This document shows, one piece after another, positions 45,401-54,700 of a DNA stretch of 64,000 bases. A model generated the notes under the pieces. It saw only the letters and a list, made by a program, of their open reading frames with translations. It did not search any database and had not been told where the DNA came from. Each line of letters opens with the position of its first letter. Within the stretch, counting starts at the first letter, position 1. A program made the translations under genes and the position numbers. The DNA comes from CAZNEZ01 sp964572475 (GTDB lineage: Bacteria > Bacillota > Clostridia > Lachnospirales > Lachnospiraceae): contig CAZNEZ010000001.1 in the NCBI GenBank assembly GCA_964572475.1, forward strand, positions 49,846 through 113,845, written 5' to 3'.

Positions 45401-45528
45401 AGAGCTATAATATAAAGCAGCCTGGTGGAACTATAGAAGGAAAAGTGTTTAAGGATAATGGAAGAATCAGAAAGATTGTAATTGGTGGTGAAGTATCGAT
45501 TTCACGCAAGAAAAAAGTAACATTTTAG
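42418..45528 (+). CDS. P-type cation ATPase fused to a DapF/CntK-like epimerase domain
   Basis: Residues 1 to about 770 are a P-type ATPase: TGES (150-153), phosphorylation site DKTGT (D298), GDGVNDVLAL, and several membrane helices. The helix before the phosphorylation site reads GMIPSGLVLLTS and continues to ELFCIETLARVDVL, like CtpE-type calcium/cation pumps. Residues about 771-1036 form a diaminopimelate epimerase-fold domain with both catalytic cysteines, C842 in EFCGNAARSFG and C975 in NSCGSGTT. This is closer in flavour to histidine-racemase CntK than to true DapF. No stop, ribosome site or base run marks the junction, so the fusion appears genuine. ATG 42418 is preferred over GTG 42397. 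It sits between two amino acid ABC operons. Ion and substrate are unknown. Confidence 0.87.
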   Translation: MEEKENYGLTDDEVLDRVKNGLVNGNFSVKTKSIKQIVLENVITLFNIINAFLAVCVILVHSYKNCLFLGVVLANVIIGIVQEVRAKIVIDRLSLLSSPKATLIRAGKEVTVEADEIVLDDIQVIGSGNQVCADAIILSGECQVNESALTGESVPIDKRPGDRILSGSFIVSGHITAKTEHVGIDNYVNKIVGGAKYIKKPNSQILRSIKAIVKFISIVLIPIGAMLFAKHLIIMELPLDRAVVKTVAAIIGMIPSGLVLLTSVVLAVSVVRLSKQKTLVQELFCIETLARVDVLCLDKTGTITEGTMEFKEFIPLNHAGELEIANALSEFTAAQEDVNATLAAIKQKYNRENEWKITQVLSFSSEKKYSAVSFENRGTYILGAANFVMKEVSEETLRIIDKFTEDGFRVLLLASSKEQIENSQIKGEITELALVIVSDKIREEAPETLEYFRRQGVNLKIISGDNPVAVSDIARRAGLLDYKKYIDASTLKTEEDIKKSVEKYSVFGRVTPEQKLAFVKYLKEAGHTVAMTGDGVNDVLALKEADCSIAMQSGSDAARNVSQLVLLDSNFASMPKIVAEGRRAINNIERSATLYLVKTIYASVLAVIFMFLNAQYPFSPIQLTLISSLGIGVPSFILALEPNHNRVKGSFLINVLRMAIPGGILIIFNIIIVNVISSITQASPEQYATMATYAAAFASLVVLIKVSKPMNRLRFIMCLILSGIFIAQVSLFSGLFNIVSLSKNMVIMLAVLLGCNYLIRKLLSNITDKIMGNMPNCYDLVVANPAGNRTIIVSNDVDTKDYSDVAKQLLDVKRLRGEQVGYIKKPIMGGDGRLEMMGGEFCGNAARSFGMYIAKQKRIRSGIVNVEITGSKDVLQVLVDQNLGTAYIEMPLPIRIDTMKYDDKEITIVVFEGIIHAIVNDKLPVRRYAKEIIEEINSKYDTDAVGVMFLKRKALEMVPVVYVNSTKTLVYENSCGSGTTAVIAYFSGEISNGEQSYNIKQPGGTIEGKVFKDNGRIRKIVIGGEVSISRKKKVTF

Positions 45529-45594
45529 TTGTTATAAAGTATAGGTATAATTTGTAATATACTATTTTACTATGGTAAAGCACTAAAATTCTGA

Positions 45595-45623
45595 TTGACA
45601 GTAAAACACTCCTATGCTAGTAT
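45595..45623 (+). promoter_or_regulatory. Sigma-A promoter of the second amino acid ABC transporter operon
   Basis: TTGACA (45595-45600), 17 bp, TAGTAT (45618-45623), followed by a short leader to the ATG at 45659. Confidence 0.65.
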
Positions 45624-45658
45624 TGTTTTATTCAAAAATTTATACGGAGGATAGTTTT

Positions 45659-46486
45659 ATGAAAAATTTTAAAAGAATAATTAGTTTAATGCTTGTGGTA
45701 GTATTGTGTATGACAAGCTTTAGCGCATGTAAGAAAGAGGAATCTAAGGAAGACTCTAAAGATAATTCACTTGAATATGTTATGGACAAAGGTAAACTTA
45801 TCTTAGGACTTGATGATGCATTTCCACCTATGGGATTCCGTAATGATAAGGATGAAATCACTGGTTTTGATGTTGAACTTGCTAAAGAGGTTGCAAAGAG
45901 AATGGGAGTTGAACTTGTTCTTCAGCCAATTGCATGGGATTCAAAGGATTTTGAATTAAAGCAGAAGAATATTGACTGTATCTGGAATGGTTTTGGAATT
46001 ACAGATGAAAGAGAAGAAGCGTACACAATTACAGATGCTTATCTTGGCAATCCACAGATAGTTGTAGTTCCAGCAGGTTCTGATATTAAGACAAAGGAAG
46101 ACCTTGCAGGCAAGACAGTTGCAGTTCAAAGTGGTTCAACATCTGAAGCATGTCTTAACAAAGACGATGCTCTTACATCAACATTTAAGGAATTGATTCC
46201 TGTAGAGAATAATGTTACAGCTATGCTTGAACTTGATACTAGTAGTGCTGATGCAGTTGTTATGGATACAGTAGTAGCACAATATTATATGAGTCTTAAC
46301 AAAGATAAATACAGAATATTAGATGGTTTAGTTATCTTTGATGAGAAGATGGGTGTAGCCTTTAGAAAAGGTGATCAGGCATTATGTGATAAAGTCTGGG
46401 ATACACTTAAAGAGATGAAAAAAGACGGAACACTTAAGAAGATTAGTGAGCAGTGGTTCGGAGAAGATCTTACATTAGTAGATTGA
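45659..46486 (+). CDS. Amino acid ABC transporter substrate-binding lipoprotein (set 2)
   Basis: 276 aa from ATG 45659 with CGGAGG 8 nt upstream. The signal peptide ends in lipobox SAC (C24), followed by a Lys/Glu/Ser spacer. The mature protein shows ILGLDDAFPPMGFRNDKDEI and GFDVELAKEVAKRMG, typical of family 3 cystine/polar amino acid binding proteins. It differs clearly from the set 1 protein, so the two importers likely take different ligands. Confidence 0.93.
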   Translation: MKNFKRIISLMLVVVLCMTSFSACKKEESKEDSKDNSLEYVMDKGKLILGLDDAFPPMGFRNDKDEITGFDVELAKEVAKRMGVELVLQPIAWDSKDFELKQKNIDCIWNGFGITDEREEAYTITDAYLGNPQIVVVPAGSDIKTKEDLAGKTVAVQSGSTSEACLNKDDALTSTFKELIPVENNVTAMLELDTSSADAVVMDTVVAQYYMSLNKDKYRILDGLVIFDEKMGVAFRKGDQALCDKVWDTLKEMKKDGTLKKISEQWFGEDLTLVD

Positions 46487-46508
46487 TTTGTAAACGAAAG
46501 GAAATGAA

Positions 46509-47156
46509 ATGACCATTAATGAAATAATAGAGATGAGTAAAACCATGGGAGAGTACTCTCTGGTAACAATTAAATTATTTGCGCTGACACTTATCTTTTC
46601 ATCAGTATTAGGCCTCATTATAGCTTTGGGAAGAATGTCAAAGCTTTGGATAATCAGATGGCCAGTTCAATTTTTCCTTTTAATTATGAGAGGAACACCT
46701 CTGATGCTTCAACTTATTTTCTTTTTCTTTGGACTTAAGTTTATAGGAATCGAAATTGACAGATTCCCAGCAGCAGTACTGGCATTTACCCTTAATTATG
46801 CAGCATATATCTCTGAAATATACAGATCTGGAATAGAATCAATTCCAAGAGGACAGTATGAAGCAGCAACAATTCTTGGATTTAGTAGAGCTAGAGTTTT
46901 TATGAAGATTATATTACCACAGGTAATTAAGAGAATTGTACCACCATTTAGTAATGAGATGATGGTTCTTATTAAAGATACAGCCTTAGTTCAGGTAATC
47001 TCAGTAATGGAACTATTCTCATATGCTAAGAAAATGGTTTCTTTTAAAGGAACTATTATGCCACTAATAATCGCAGCAGTTTTCTATCTTGCAATGAACA
47101 TAGTACTTACAGCTATTAGTTCCTATACAGAGAAGAAACTTAGCTATTACAGATAG
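46509..47156 (+). CDS. Polar amino acid ABC transporter permease (set 2)
   Basis: 215 aa, about five membrane helices, with RGTPLMLQLIFFFFG and the EAA loop YEAATILGFSRARVFMKI. AAAGGAAATG ribosome site precedes the ATG. It lies 22 nt after the binding protein and 12 nt before the ATPase. Confidence 0.93.
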   Translation: MTINEIIEMSKTMGEYSLVTIKLFALTLIFSSVLGLIIALGRMSKLWIIRWPVQFFLLIMRGTPLMLQLIFFFFGLKFIGIEIDRFPAAVLAFTLNYAAYISEIYRSGIESIPRGQYEAATILGFSRARVFMKIILPQVIKRIVPPFSNEMMVLIKDTALVQVISVMELFSYAKKMVSFKGTIMPLIIAAVFYLAMNIVLTAISSYTEKKLSYYR

Positions 47157-47168
47157 GAGGATACTAAA

Positions 47169-47933
47169 ATGGATGCTATGTTATCAGTCAGTGGAATTGG
47201 TAAAAGATTTGGTAAGCTTGAAGTTTTAAAAGATATATCCTTTGATGTTCATAATGGCGAAATCGTATCAATTATTGGCTCTTCTGGTTCGGGCAAATCT
47301 ACGTTATTACGATGTATTAATAGACTTGAAACTATCGATAAAGGAGAAGTTTTTATTGATGGTGATGCGATGACTACTATGATTGGCGGTAAGCTTGAAT
47401 ATAATAGTAAAGAGACACTGAAGAAGATTAGAGAAAAGATGGGACTTGTATTTCAAAACTTTAATCTATTTCCACATTATAATGTTCTTAGAAATATTAC
47501 TGAGGCGCCTATCAATGTTAAAGGAATGAAAAAAGCCGATGCAGTTGAAAAAGCTCTTGACTTACTTGAAAAGCTTGGCTTATCAGATAAAGCAGAAGCA
47601 TATCCATACCAATTATCAGGTGGACAGTCTCAGCGTGTTGCCATTGCCAGAGCACTTGCAATGGACCCTAAGATTTTGTTTTTTGATGAGCCTACATCAG
47701 CACTGGATCCTGAACTTACAGGTGAAGTGTTAAAGGTTATAAAATCATTGGCAGATTTGCATATGACCATGGTTATAGTAACGCATGAGATGGCATTTGC
47801 AAGAGAAATCTCAGATAGAATGATTTTTATGGATAAAGGGGTTATAGTTGAAGATACCACCCCAGAAGAATTGTTTAATTCCGATAATGAACGAACAAGA
47901 GAGTTTTTAGGAAGATACCACGATTCTTTATGA
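47169..47933 (+). CDS. Polar amino acid ABC transporter ATP-binding protein (set 2)
   Basis: 254 aa with Walker A GSSGSGKST, FQNFNLFPHYN, signature LSGGQSQR, Walker B ILFFDEPTSALDPE and VTHEMAFA. An insert after the first Walker region (about residues 70-85) distinguishes it from set 1. GGAGG precedes the ATG. It ends the operon; a long-stem terminator follows. Confidence 0.95.
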   Translation: MDAMLSVSGIGKRFGKLEVLKDISFDVHNGEIVSIIGSSGSGKSTLLRCINRLETIDKGEVFIDGDAMTTMIGGKLEYNSKETLKKIREKMGLVFQNFNLFPHYNVLRNITEAPINVKGMKKADAVEKALDLLEKLGLSDKAEAYPYQLSGGQSQRVAIARALAMDPKILFFDEPTSALDPELTGEVLKVIKSLADLHMTMVIVTHEMAFAREISDRMIFMDKGVIVEDTTPEELFNSDNERTREFLGRYHDSL

Positions 47934-47962
47934 AAACGAGTAGTTTAGCAATATTGTATATG

Positions 47963-48027
47963 GACACTTTTTGTGATAGAATTTTAGTAATGAAACTAAA
48001 TTCTTTTTACAAAAGGTGTCTTTTGTT
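47963..48027 (+). terminator. Terminator of the second ABC operon
   Basis: GACACTTTTTGT (47963-47974) pairs with ACAAAAGGTGTC (48009-48020) and the inner AGAATTT/AAATTCT extends the stem; TTTTGTT follows. Confidence 0.75.
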
Positions 48028-48099
48028 ATATGGAAATTAACACTATAAAGAGATTTTTGCACAAGTAGACTAGAGTTATGGTCAGAAAGGATGCTAATC

Positions 48100-48456
48100 A
48101 TGTTAGAACAGGCAAATATTCATGAACTTAGTAAGCTTAATGTTAATCTGGAGGAGGTTCTTAAGAGGTTTTCTGGTAATGCTCCATTATATCTAAGATT
48201 TGTTAACATGTTTCCAGATGATAAGAACTACCAATCTTTTAATGACGAATTTGATGCAGGAAATTACGAAAAAGCTGCTGATTCTGTACATGGATTGAAG
48301 GGAGTTTCGGGTAATCTTGGGTTTGATAAGCTTTTCTTTATCTCTAATCAGATGTTACTTGCACTAAGGAACAATAATATTGATGAGGCCAAAGTTTTAA
48401 GGCCTAAGTTAGATAGAGAGTATAAAATTGTTGCCAATACTATTAAGGCATTTTAG
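48100..48456 (+). CDS. Histidine-containing phosphotransfer (Hpt) protein
   Basis: 118 aa, all-helical in appearance, with the Hpt signature SVHGLKGVSGNLGF (H64 as phospho-acceptor). ATG 48100 has AGAAAGG about 9 nt upstream; the ATG at 48091 overlaps that site. It lies 14 nt before a response regulator, with which it likely exchanges phosphate. No histidine kinase is nearby. Confidence 0.88.
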   Translation: MLEQANIHELSKLNVNLEEVLKRFSGNAPLYLRFVNMFPDDKNYQSFNDEFDAGNYEKAADSVHGLKGVSGNLGFDKLFFISNQMLLALRNNNIDEAKVLRPKLDREYKIVANTIKAF

Positions 48457-48470
48457 CGGAGGAAGACAGA

Positions 48471-49662
48471 ATGTATAACAAGAAGACGATGTTAATCGTT
48501 GATGATTCTGAAATGGATAGAGAGATTTTATATGAGAGTATTTAAAGATGAATATTCTATTATTCAGGCAGATAACGGTTTTGATGCAATTAACGTAATT
48601 GAGATATTAAAGAATGATATAGATATTATGATTCTAGATATTGTTATGCCAATATTATCGGGGTTTCATGTACTTGAAAGATTAAAAGAGGAAAATCTTC
48701 TTGGCGATATGCCAGTTGTACTTATTACAGCAGAAAGTTCAATTGAGAATGTTAATATGGGATATCAGCTTGGAATGACGGATTTTGTTGTAAAACCTTT
48801 TGATATAGATGAAGTAAAAAAAAGAATAGACAAAGTAAGAATAAAGTACGAGCTTGGATTTAAGCTTAATAAGGAAAATCCAACTAATTCCGATGATAAC
48901 AAACTCAATAATTCTGATGGAGTAGATAATACTAAAGAAGATGGCAGTGAAGATGATAAAGAGGATATAATATCAGCAAAAGAATTAAAGGCTGCGGCTG
49001 CGTATGCTGAAAAAGACAATATTATAAGGTTCTATGAGAAGATAGTTGATAAGCTATGTGGTTCTATTGATAATAGAGAATTTAATAATAGAAATCATAT
49101 TAAAAGAATTAAGCTTATGACAAAAGAACTTGCACAGGAAGTAGCAAGGACTTGTCCGATGTACAGGATTAAGGAGAAAGATATTGATGCAATATCAAGG
49201 GCATCTGTTTTTCATGACATAGGTAAAATATCAATTGATAAAACACTTCTTAAGAAGGTAGAACTTTCATATACTGAGATTGATATTCGCAACAAACATA
49301 CATTGAATGGTAGTAAGATGATTGATTATATTAAGCAGGAAGATGATGAAGAGGATATGTATCTTGATTACATAAAGCTAATCTGCGAGTATCATCATGA
49401 ATATTGGGATGGTTCAGGATATCCAAATGGCATTAAAGAAGACAGCATTCCTATCTGTGCACAGATTGTAGGGATGGTTATTCATTATGATTTCTTGACA
49501 AGAAATATCATGGGAAAGATTCCAGATGCATGTGAAAAGGCAGAGAAGCTTATGATTAATGGTAGTGATAACACAAAATTTTCCGCTAGAATGATAACAT
49601 GCTTTGAGAATGTTAAAGATTTATTGGCAGAAATAGCTAGTAGACATCGTGATAGAGAATAA
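48471..49662 (+). CDS. Response regulator with HD-GYP domain, frame disrupted in the receiver
   Basis: From ATG 48471 (GGAGGAAGACAG upstream) the frame reads MYNKKTMLIVDDSEMDREIL and on to YESI, then stops at TAA 48537-48544 region. The receiver continues in the +1 frame as FKDEYSIIQADNGFDA and runs to 49662. So the acidic pocket (VDD) and the phospho-Asp (in IMILDIVMP) lie in different frames. A 2-nt loss or 1-nt gain at the ATTTAAA run explains it. The rest has VKPF, an Asp/Asn linker, and an HD-GYP phosphodiesterase domain with FHDIGKI and HHEYWDGSGYP. This family degrades cyclic-di-GMP. Translation from the internal ATG 48499 would give a defective receiver. Confidence 0.75.
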
Positions 49663-49671
49663 TCATTACTA

Positions 49672-49700
49672 TTTACAACAAAGCATTATTTATGTATAAT
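49672..49700 (+). promoter_or_regulatory. Sigma-A promoter of icd
   Basis: TTTACA (49672-49677), 17 bp, consensus TATAAT (49695-49700), about 48 bp before the icd start. Confidence 0.65.
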
Positions 49701-49748
49701 TGTAGAGAATGTTTCAACTAATTATATATTAAGAAAGGAATAGCTATA

Positions 49749-50954
49749 ATGAATAAGATAAAGATGACAACACCATTAGTAGAGATGGATGGAGATGAGA
49801 TGACAAGAATCCTGTGGAAATGGATAAAGGATGAATTGTTATTACCATATGTAGATTTAAAAACTGAATATTATGATCTTGGACTCGAATATAGAAATGA
49901 GACAAATGATAAGGTTACAGTAGATTCAGCTCTTGCAACCCAAAAATACGGAGTTGCAGTTAAGTGTGCAACTATTACACCTAATGCTGCCAGAATGACA
50001 GAATATACACTTAAAGAGATGTGGAAGAGTCCTAATGGTACAATCAGAGCTATTCTTGATGGTACAGTATTTAGAGCACCTATAATTGTCAAAGGTATTG
50101 AACCATATGTTAAAAATTGGAAAAAGCCTATTACTATTGCAAGACATGCCTATGGAGATGTTTACAGAGCTTCAGAACTGAAAGTTCCTGGACCTGGTAA
50201 AGCAGAACTTGTTCTTACTCTTGCTGATGGAACTGAAGTTAGAGAAACAATCCATGAATTTAAGGGACCTGGTATACTTCAAGGTATGCATAATCTGACA
50301 GATTCAATTGAGAGCTTTGCAAGAAGCTGCTTTAATTTTGCTATAGATACAAAACAAGATTTATGGTTTGCTACAAAGGATACAATTTCCAAGAAGTATG
50401 ATCATACATTTAAAGATATCTTTCAGGAGATTTTCGATAATGAATATGCAGATGCATTTAAAACTAATGGAATAGAGTATTTTTACACTTTGATAGATGA
50501 TGCTGTTGCACGTGTTATGCGATCAGAGGGAGGATATATCTGGGCTTGTAAGAATTACGACGGTGATGTTATGAGTGATATGGTTGCAACTGCATTTGGT
50601 TCATTATCAATGATGACTTCAGTTTTAGCATCACCTGAGGGATTTTATGAGTACGAGGCAGCTCATGGTACAGTTCAGAGACATTACTATAAGCACTTAA
50701 AGGGAGAACAGACTTCAACTAATCCTATAGCGACTATATTTGCATGGACTGGAGCACTTAAGAAACGTGGTGAGTTAGATAATATTTCTGAACTTATTGA
50801 ATTCGCTGACAAGTTAGAAGAGGCTTGTATTAAGACTATAGAAGATGGAAAGATGACAAATGACCTTGCGATTATTACATCTATGCCAAATCCAACTGTT
50901 CTTAATAGTCTTGATTTTATTAAAGCTATAAGAGAAACATATGAAGCTATGTAA
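49749..50954 (+). CDS. icd: NADP-dependent isocitrate dehydrogenase, eukaryote-like subfamily
   Basis: Oxidative decarboxylation of isocitrate to 2-oxoglutarate, supplying glutamate carbon. The opening TPLVEMDGDEMTRILWKWIK, then CATITPNAARM, KSPNGTIRAILDGTVFR and EAAHGTVQRHYYKH mark the homodimeric subfamily II rather than the E. coli type. 401 aa, standard. AAGAAAGG lies about 9 nt upstream. It is followed by a DUF1653 gene and a terminator. Confidence 0.95.
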   Translation: MNKIKMTTPLVEMDGDEMTRILWKWIKDELLLPYVDLKTEYYDLGLEYRNETNDKVTVDSALATQKYGVAVKCATITPNAARMTEYTLKEMWKSPNGTIRAILDGTVFRAPIIVKGIEPYVKNWKKPITIARHAYGDVYRASELKVPGPGKAELVLTLADGTEVRETIHEFKGPGILQGMHNLTDSIESFARSCFNFAIDTKQDLWFATKDTISKKYDHTFKDIFQEIFDNEYADAFKTNGIEYFYTLIDDAVARVMRSEGGYIWACKNYDGDVMSDMVATAFGSLSMMTSVLASPEGFYEYEAAHGTVQRHYYKHLKGEQTSTNPIATIFAWTGALKKRGELDNISELIEFADKLEEACIKTIEDGKMTNDLAIITSMPNPTVLNSLDFIKAIRETYEAM

Positions 50955-50979
50955 TAAATAGATAGAAAGCGTGACCTAT

Positions 50980-51558
50980 ATGAGAGAGATTCCGAAGCCA
51001 GGAGAATTTTACAGACATTTTAAAGGTATGAAATATCAGATTATTTCAATAGCTGTACATTCAGAAACATCAGAGAATTTGGTGATTTACCAAGCTTTGT
51101 ATGATGACTTTAAGGTTTATGCAAGACCAATTGATATGTTTCTTAGTAAAGTTGACCATAGCAAATATCCTAAAGCAGAGCAGAGATATAGATTTGAGAG
51201 ATTCTTTCCTGAACAGATGAGTAATAACGAAGCAGGCAGGGAGCAAATTATCGATGATGTAGTCACTAATGAAGTTACTAATGAAGAAAAGAGTAATTGT
51301 TCAAATATATTAGTAGATTCAACAATAGAGGAAGTACAGTGTAACCCGGATTTACTGGCATTTTTGGATGCGGATACATTTGAAGAAAAAAGAAATCTTC
51401 TAATTTCTATGAGAAAAAGAATGGATGACAGGCTGATTAATGATATAGCAGCATCCATAGATGTTACTGTTGATGATGGAGATATTGATACCAGATTTAA
51501 AAGCTTGATGTTTTGTGTTAATAAAAGGCTTGAATTTGATACTGGAAGATTAAGATAG
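50980..51558 (+). CDS. DUF1653-domain protein
   Basis: 192 aa. The first 75 or so residues form a DUF1653 domain (GEFYRHFKGMKYQIISIAVH, YQALYDDFKVYARP, RYRFERF), a small beta fold of unknown function. The remaining part is acidic and probably helical with SNCSNILVDSTIEEVQ. ATG 50980 has AGAAAG about 11 nt upstream; a GTG at 50971 is the alternative. It follows icd by 25 nt. Confidence 0.8.
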   Translation: MREIPKPGEFYRHFKGMKYQIISIAVHSETSENLVIYQALYDDFKVYARPIDMFLSKVDHSKYPKAEQRYRFERFFPEQMSNNEAGREQIIDDVVTNEVTNEEKSNCSNILVDSTIEEVQCNPDLLAFLDADTFEEKRNLLISMRKRMDDRLINDIAASIDVTVDDGDIDTRFKSLMFCVNKRLEFDTGRLR

Positions 51559-51596
51559 TAATCTGCTTTGCTATGCAGAGAACATAAACAATATAT

Positions 51597-51642
51597 AATT
51601 GCCACTTATCTTAATTCGGATGAATTAGGGAGTGGCAATTTT
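51597..51642 (+). terminator. Terminator after the icd-DUF1653 pair
   Basis: AATTGCCACT (51597-51606) pairs with AGTGGCAATT (51631-51640), with further inner pairing; a short T-tract follows. Confidence 0.75.
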
Positions 51643-51794
51643 AAATGTCCATAACACAATATATTGTAAAAAAAATAAAAAAATCTCAATATGTTCTAAA
51701 GTATTAAATAATATACACCGATATATCTGATATGATATTATTATAGAAATTTATAACATAAATATATAATCCGCGTAGAGCAGGAGGAGCCCGC

Positions 51795-54700
51795 ATGAAG
51801 AAGATATTTACTAAAGTAAAAACATTTTTGCTAAAACATTGGAAACCAGTTGTTACAGTAGCTGCTTTATCTATAGCCACTATAGTTGGAGTTACTATTG
51901 CATTTGCATCTAGTGTTAAGATTACAATTTATAATACTGTATCGGGTACATGGGATAAAGATTATATGGAGACATGGTCAGCAGGTGCAACAGGTGATAT
52001 TGATGGAGTTCCAGTTGATTCTAATAAGATTCGTTGGAGCACAGCAGATTCTAACATTATTTCCCTCACAACTGACAGTGGAGATGGGGTTGGAAGTACA
52101 GTAAAAGTAGTTGCGTCAGGTGCGGGTAGAACAACTATCACAGCTTCATATTATGACGATGATAATAAGGTTGTTGCTACAGCAAGTAGAATTATTCAGG
52201 TTAAGTTCGCAATCAATGATTGCCCTACAGAACCTGTTGTCTTCATAGAAGGAGATAGTAGTACATATTGGACAAATTATGAGAGTATAGAATCTAATCT
52301 TACATGGACAAGCTCCAATCCAGATGTTGTTTCGATAGACCCTGGAACAACATATAGCAATCAGGGAAGCATTAAAGCGGTGGCTGCGGGCACATCTACC
52401 ATTACTGCTAAGACTCCTGATGGACAGTCAGATTCATTTAAGGTAATAGTTAAAGCATATTATAAAGATACATCAATGGTACGAATAGGAACTAATGAAC
52501 AGCATTCTTTACTCCTTAATACTAATGCGGCAAGTGCAACATCAGTTAGATGGGTAAGTGACGATCCTACAATTGCATCAGTAGATAGTCTTGGTAATGT
52601 AACAGGTAAGAATGCAGGTGTTACCAATATATATGTATATCCTGATGAGACAGATGAGAATGGTTCATATATCCAGGTAAGGGTAAACTTTGGTATTACA
52701 TCTCAGGATGTTGTAGTTGCTGTTGGCAATACATATCAGCTTGAGGTTAATACACCTTCAAATGGTGTTAACTGGTCCTCAAGTGATAGAACAATAGCTT
52801 ATGTTGATACAGATGGTATACTTACTGGACGTGCAAATGGTACCTGTAAGATTACAGCTACTCTTGATAGCAATGAATTATTCCCAGGTGAGGGAGTCCA
52901 AACATCAACAATAACGGTTATTGTAATTGACTCATTTGCATTAAATGAATCAGAACATATACTTAATATTGGAGAGGATTTTACACTGACAGCACTTGTT
53001 ACTGATAATGCAGCAAATGTTACATGGTTATCAAGTGATGATAGTGTGGCAAATATAACAGTTTCAACTACTGACCAGTTTAGCGCTAAAATTACTGGTT
53101 TAAAAAAGGGTACAGCTAAGATTACAGCAGTTCAGGACATTGGAGGCGTTAAAAAGTACGCATACTGCGAGGTTTCGGTAAAAGAACCTGTTCAGGATGT
53201 TGAGATTTATCCATCAGAATTAGAGATTAATAAAGGTTCATCTTATCCTTTGATTGTTAGATTTACACCAGACCTTCCAGATAATATGGCAGTTACATGG
53301 GTATCTTCAGATACTTCAATAGCAACAGTTGGTAATGATGGTGTTGTAAATGCACTTAAGGGTGGAGATGTTACTATTTCGGTTATTACAACTGATGGAA
53401 TTAAAGTTTCAAGTTGTCGTATACATGTTAGACAACCAGTTACAGGTATTGTTTTATCACATACATCAGTTGAAACCAGTATGGCTACTGGAAGCTATCA
53501 GTTATCATATACGATAACTCCTGCTGGTGATGGTGTTAATAAAGATGTAACATGGAGTACATCTAACTCATCAGTAGCAACAGTTAATGAAAATGGATTA
53601 GTTACTTTTGTAGCACCAGGTAAAGCAACAATTATCGCAAAGACAGTTGATACAGGATTTAATGGAAATCTTATTGCAACTTGTGAATTCTATATACTAG
53701 AACCAGTTACAGAAGTTAATCTGGATTATACAGATTTAACACTTAAGATAGGAGACACATTTAGAATATCAGCTGAAGTTCTTCCTACTACAGCAACTAA
53801 TAAAGAGGTCACATGGACATCCTCCAATACAAATGTTGCAAAGGTAGATAAGAATGGTCTTATTACAGCAGTGGCAGCTGGTAGTGCAGCAATCCTTGTT
53901 CAATCAGTTGATAGTGGTGTTACTGCAGTTTGTAATATTGTTGTATATCAACAGGCTACTAGTGTAACACTGAATTCAACAACAGTTACAGTAAGAAAAG
54001 GAACAGAGTTCTGGTTACATGCGACTGTTGGTCCTGATAATGCACTTAATAAAGAAGTAGTCTGGAGTTCATCAGATACAGATATCGCAAAAGTTGATGC
54101 ATGGGGCAAAGTTACTACAATTAGTCCCGGAACATGTAATATTATTGCAACTAGTGCAGATAGTGGCGTCGCAGCAAGATGTGTGCTTACGGTTACAGAG
54201 CCAGTTACAGGTATAACACTTAATGCTTCTTATGCTTCAATATTGAAAGGCGCAAAATTCGTTATAATACCTACAGTTTCTCCAATTGATGCTGATAATA
54301 AGAAAGTTACATACATTTCCAGTGATACGGCTGTAGCAACAGTTGATGAGAATGGTGTAGTAACGGGTGTTGCAGGTGGTTCTTGCGTAATTATAGTTAC
54401 AACAGTTGAAAGAGGTCTTATAGCTAGCTGTGCGATAGATGTAGGAGAATTTGTATCATCAATTACGATTAAAGGTTCAGGAAAATACATTAATCTTGGT
54501 TCGAGTAAATCTTTTTCTGCAACAGTATTATCGGAGACGGCTTCTAATAGAGGGGTTATATGGAGTTCAAGTAATAACGGAATTCTTACAGTAGATAATA
54601 AGGGAAAAGTTAGTGGTGTAGGCATAGGAACTGCAACAATTACAGCAACAGCAGCGGATGGAAGTGGATTATTTGATACATATACACTGACATGTATTAA

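Noticed and set aside
42418..45528. Reading the fusion as staphylopine-type metallophore synthesis
   Set aside because: No nicotianamine synthase-like or opine dehydrogenase gene is present, so a full metallophore pathway cannot be claimed from this window; only the racemase-like domain is supported.
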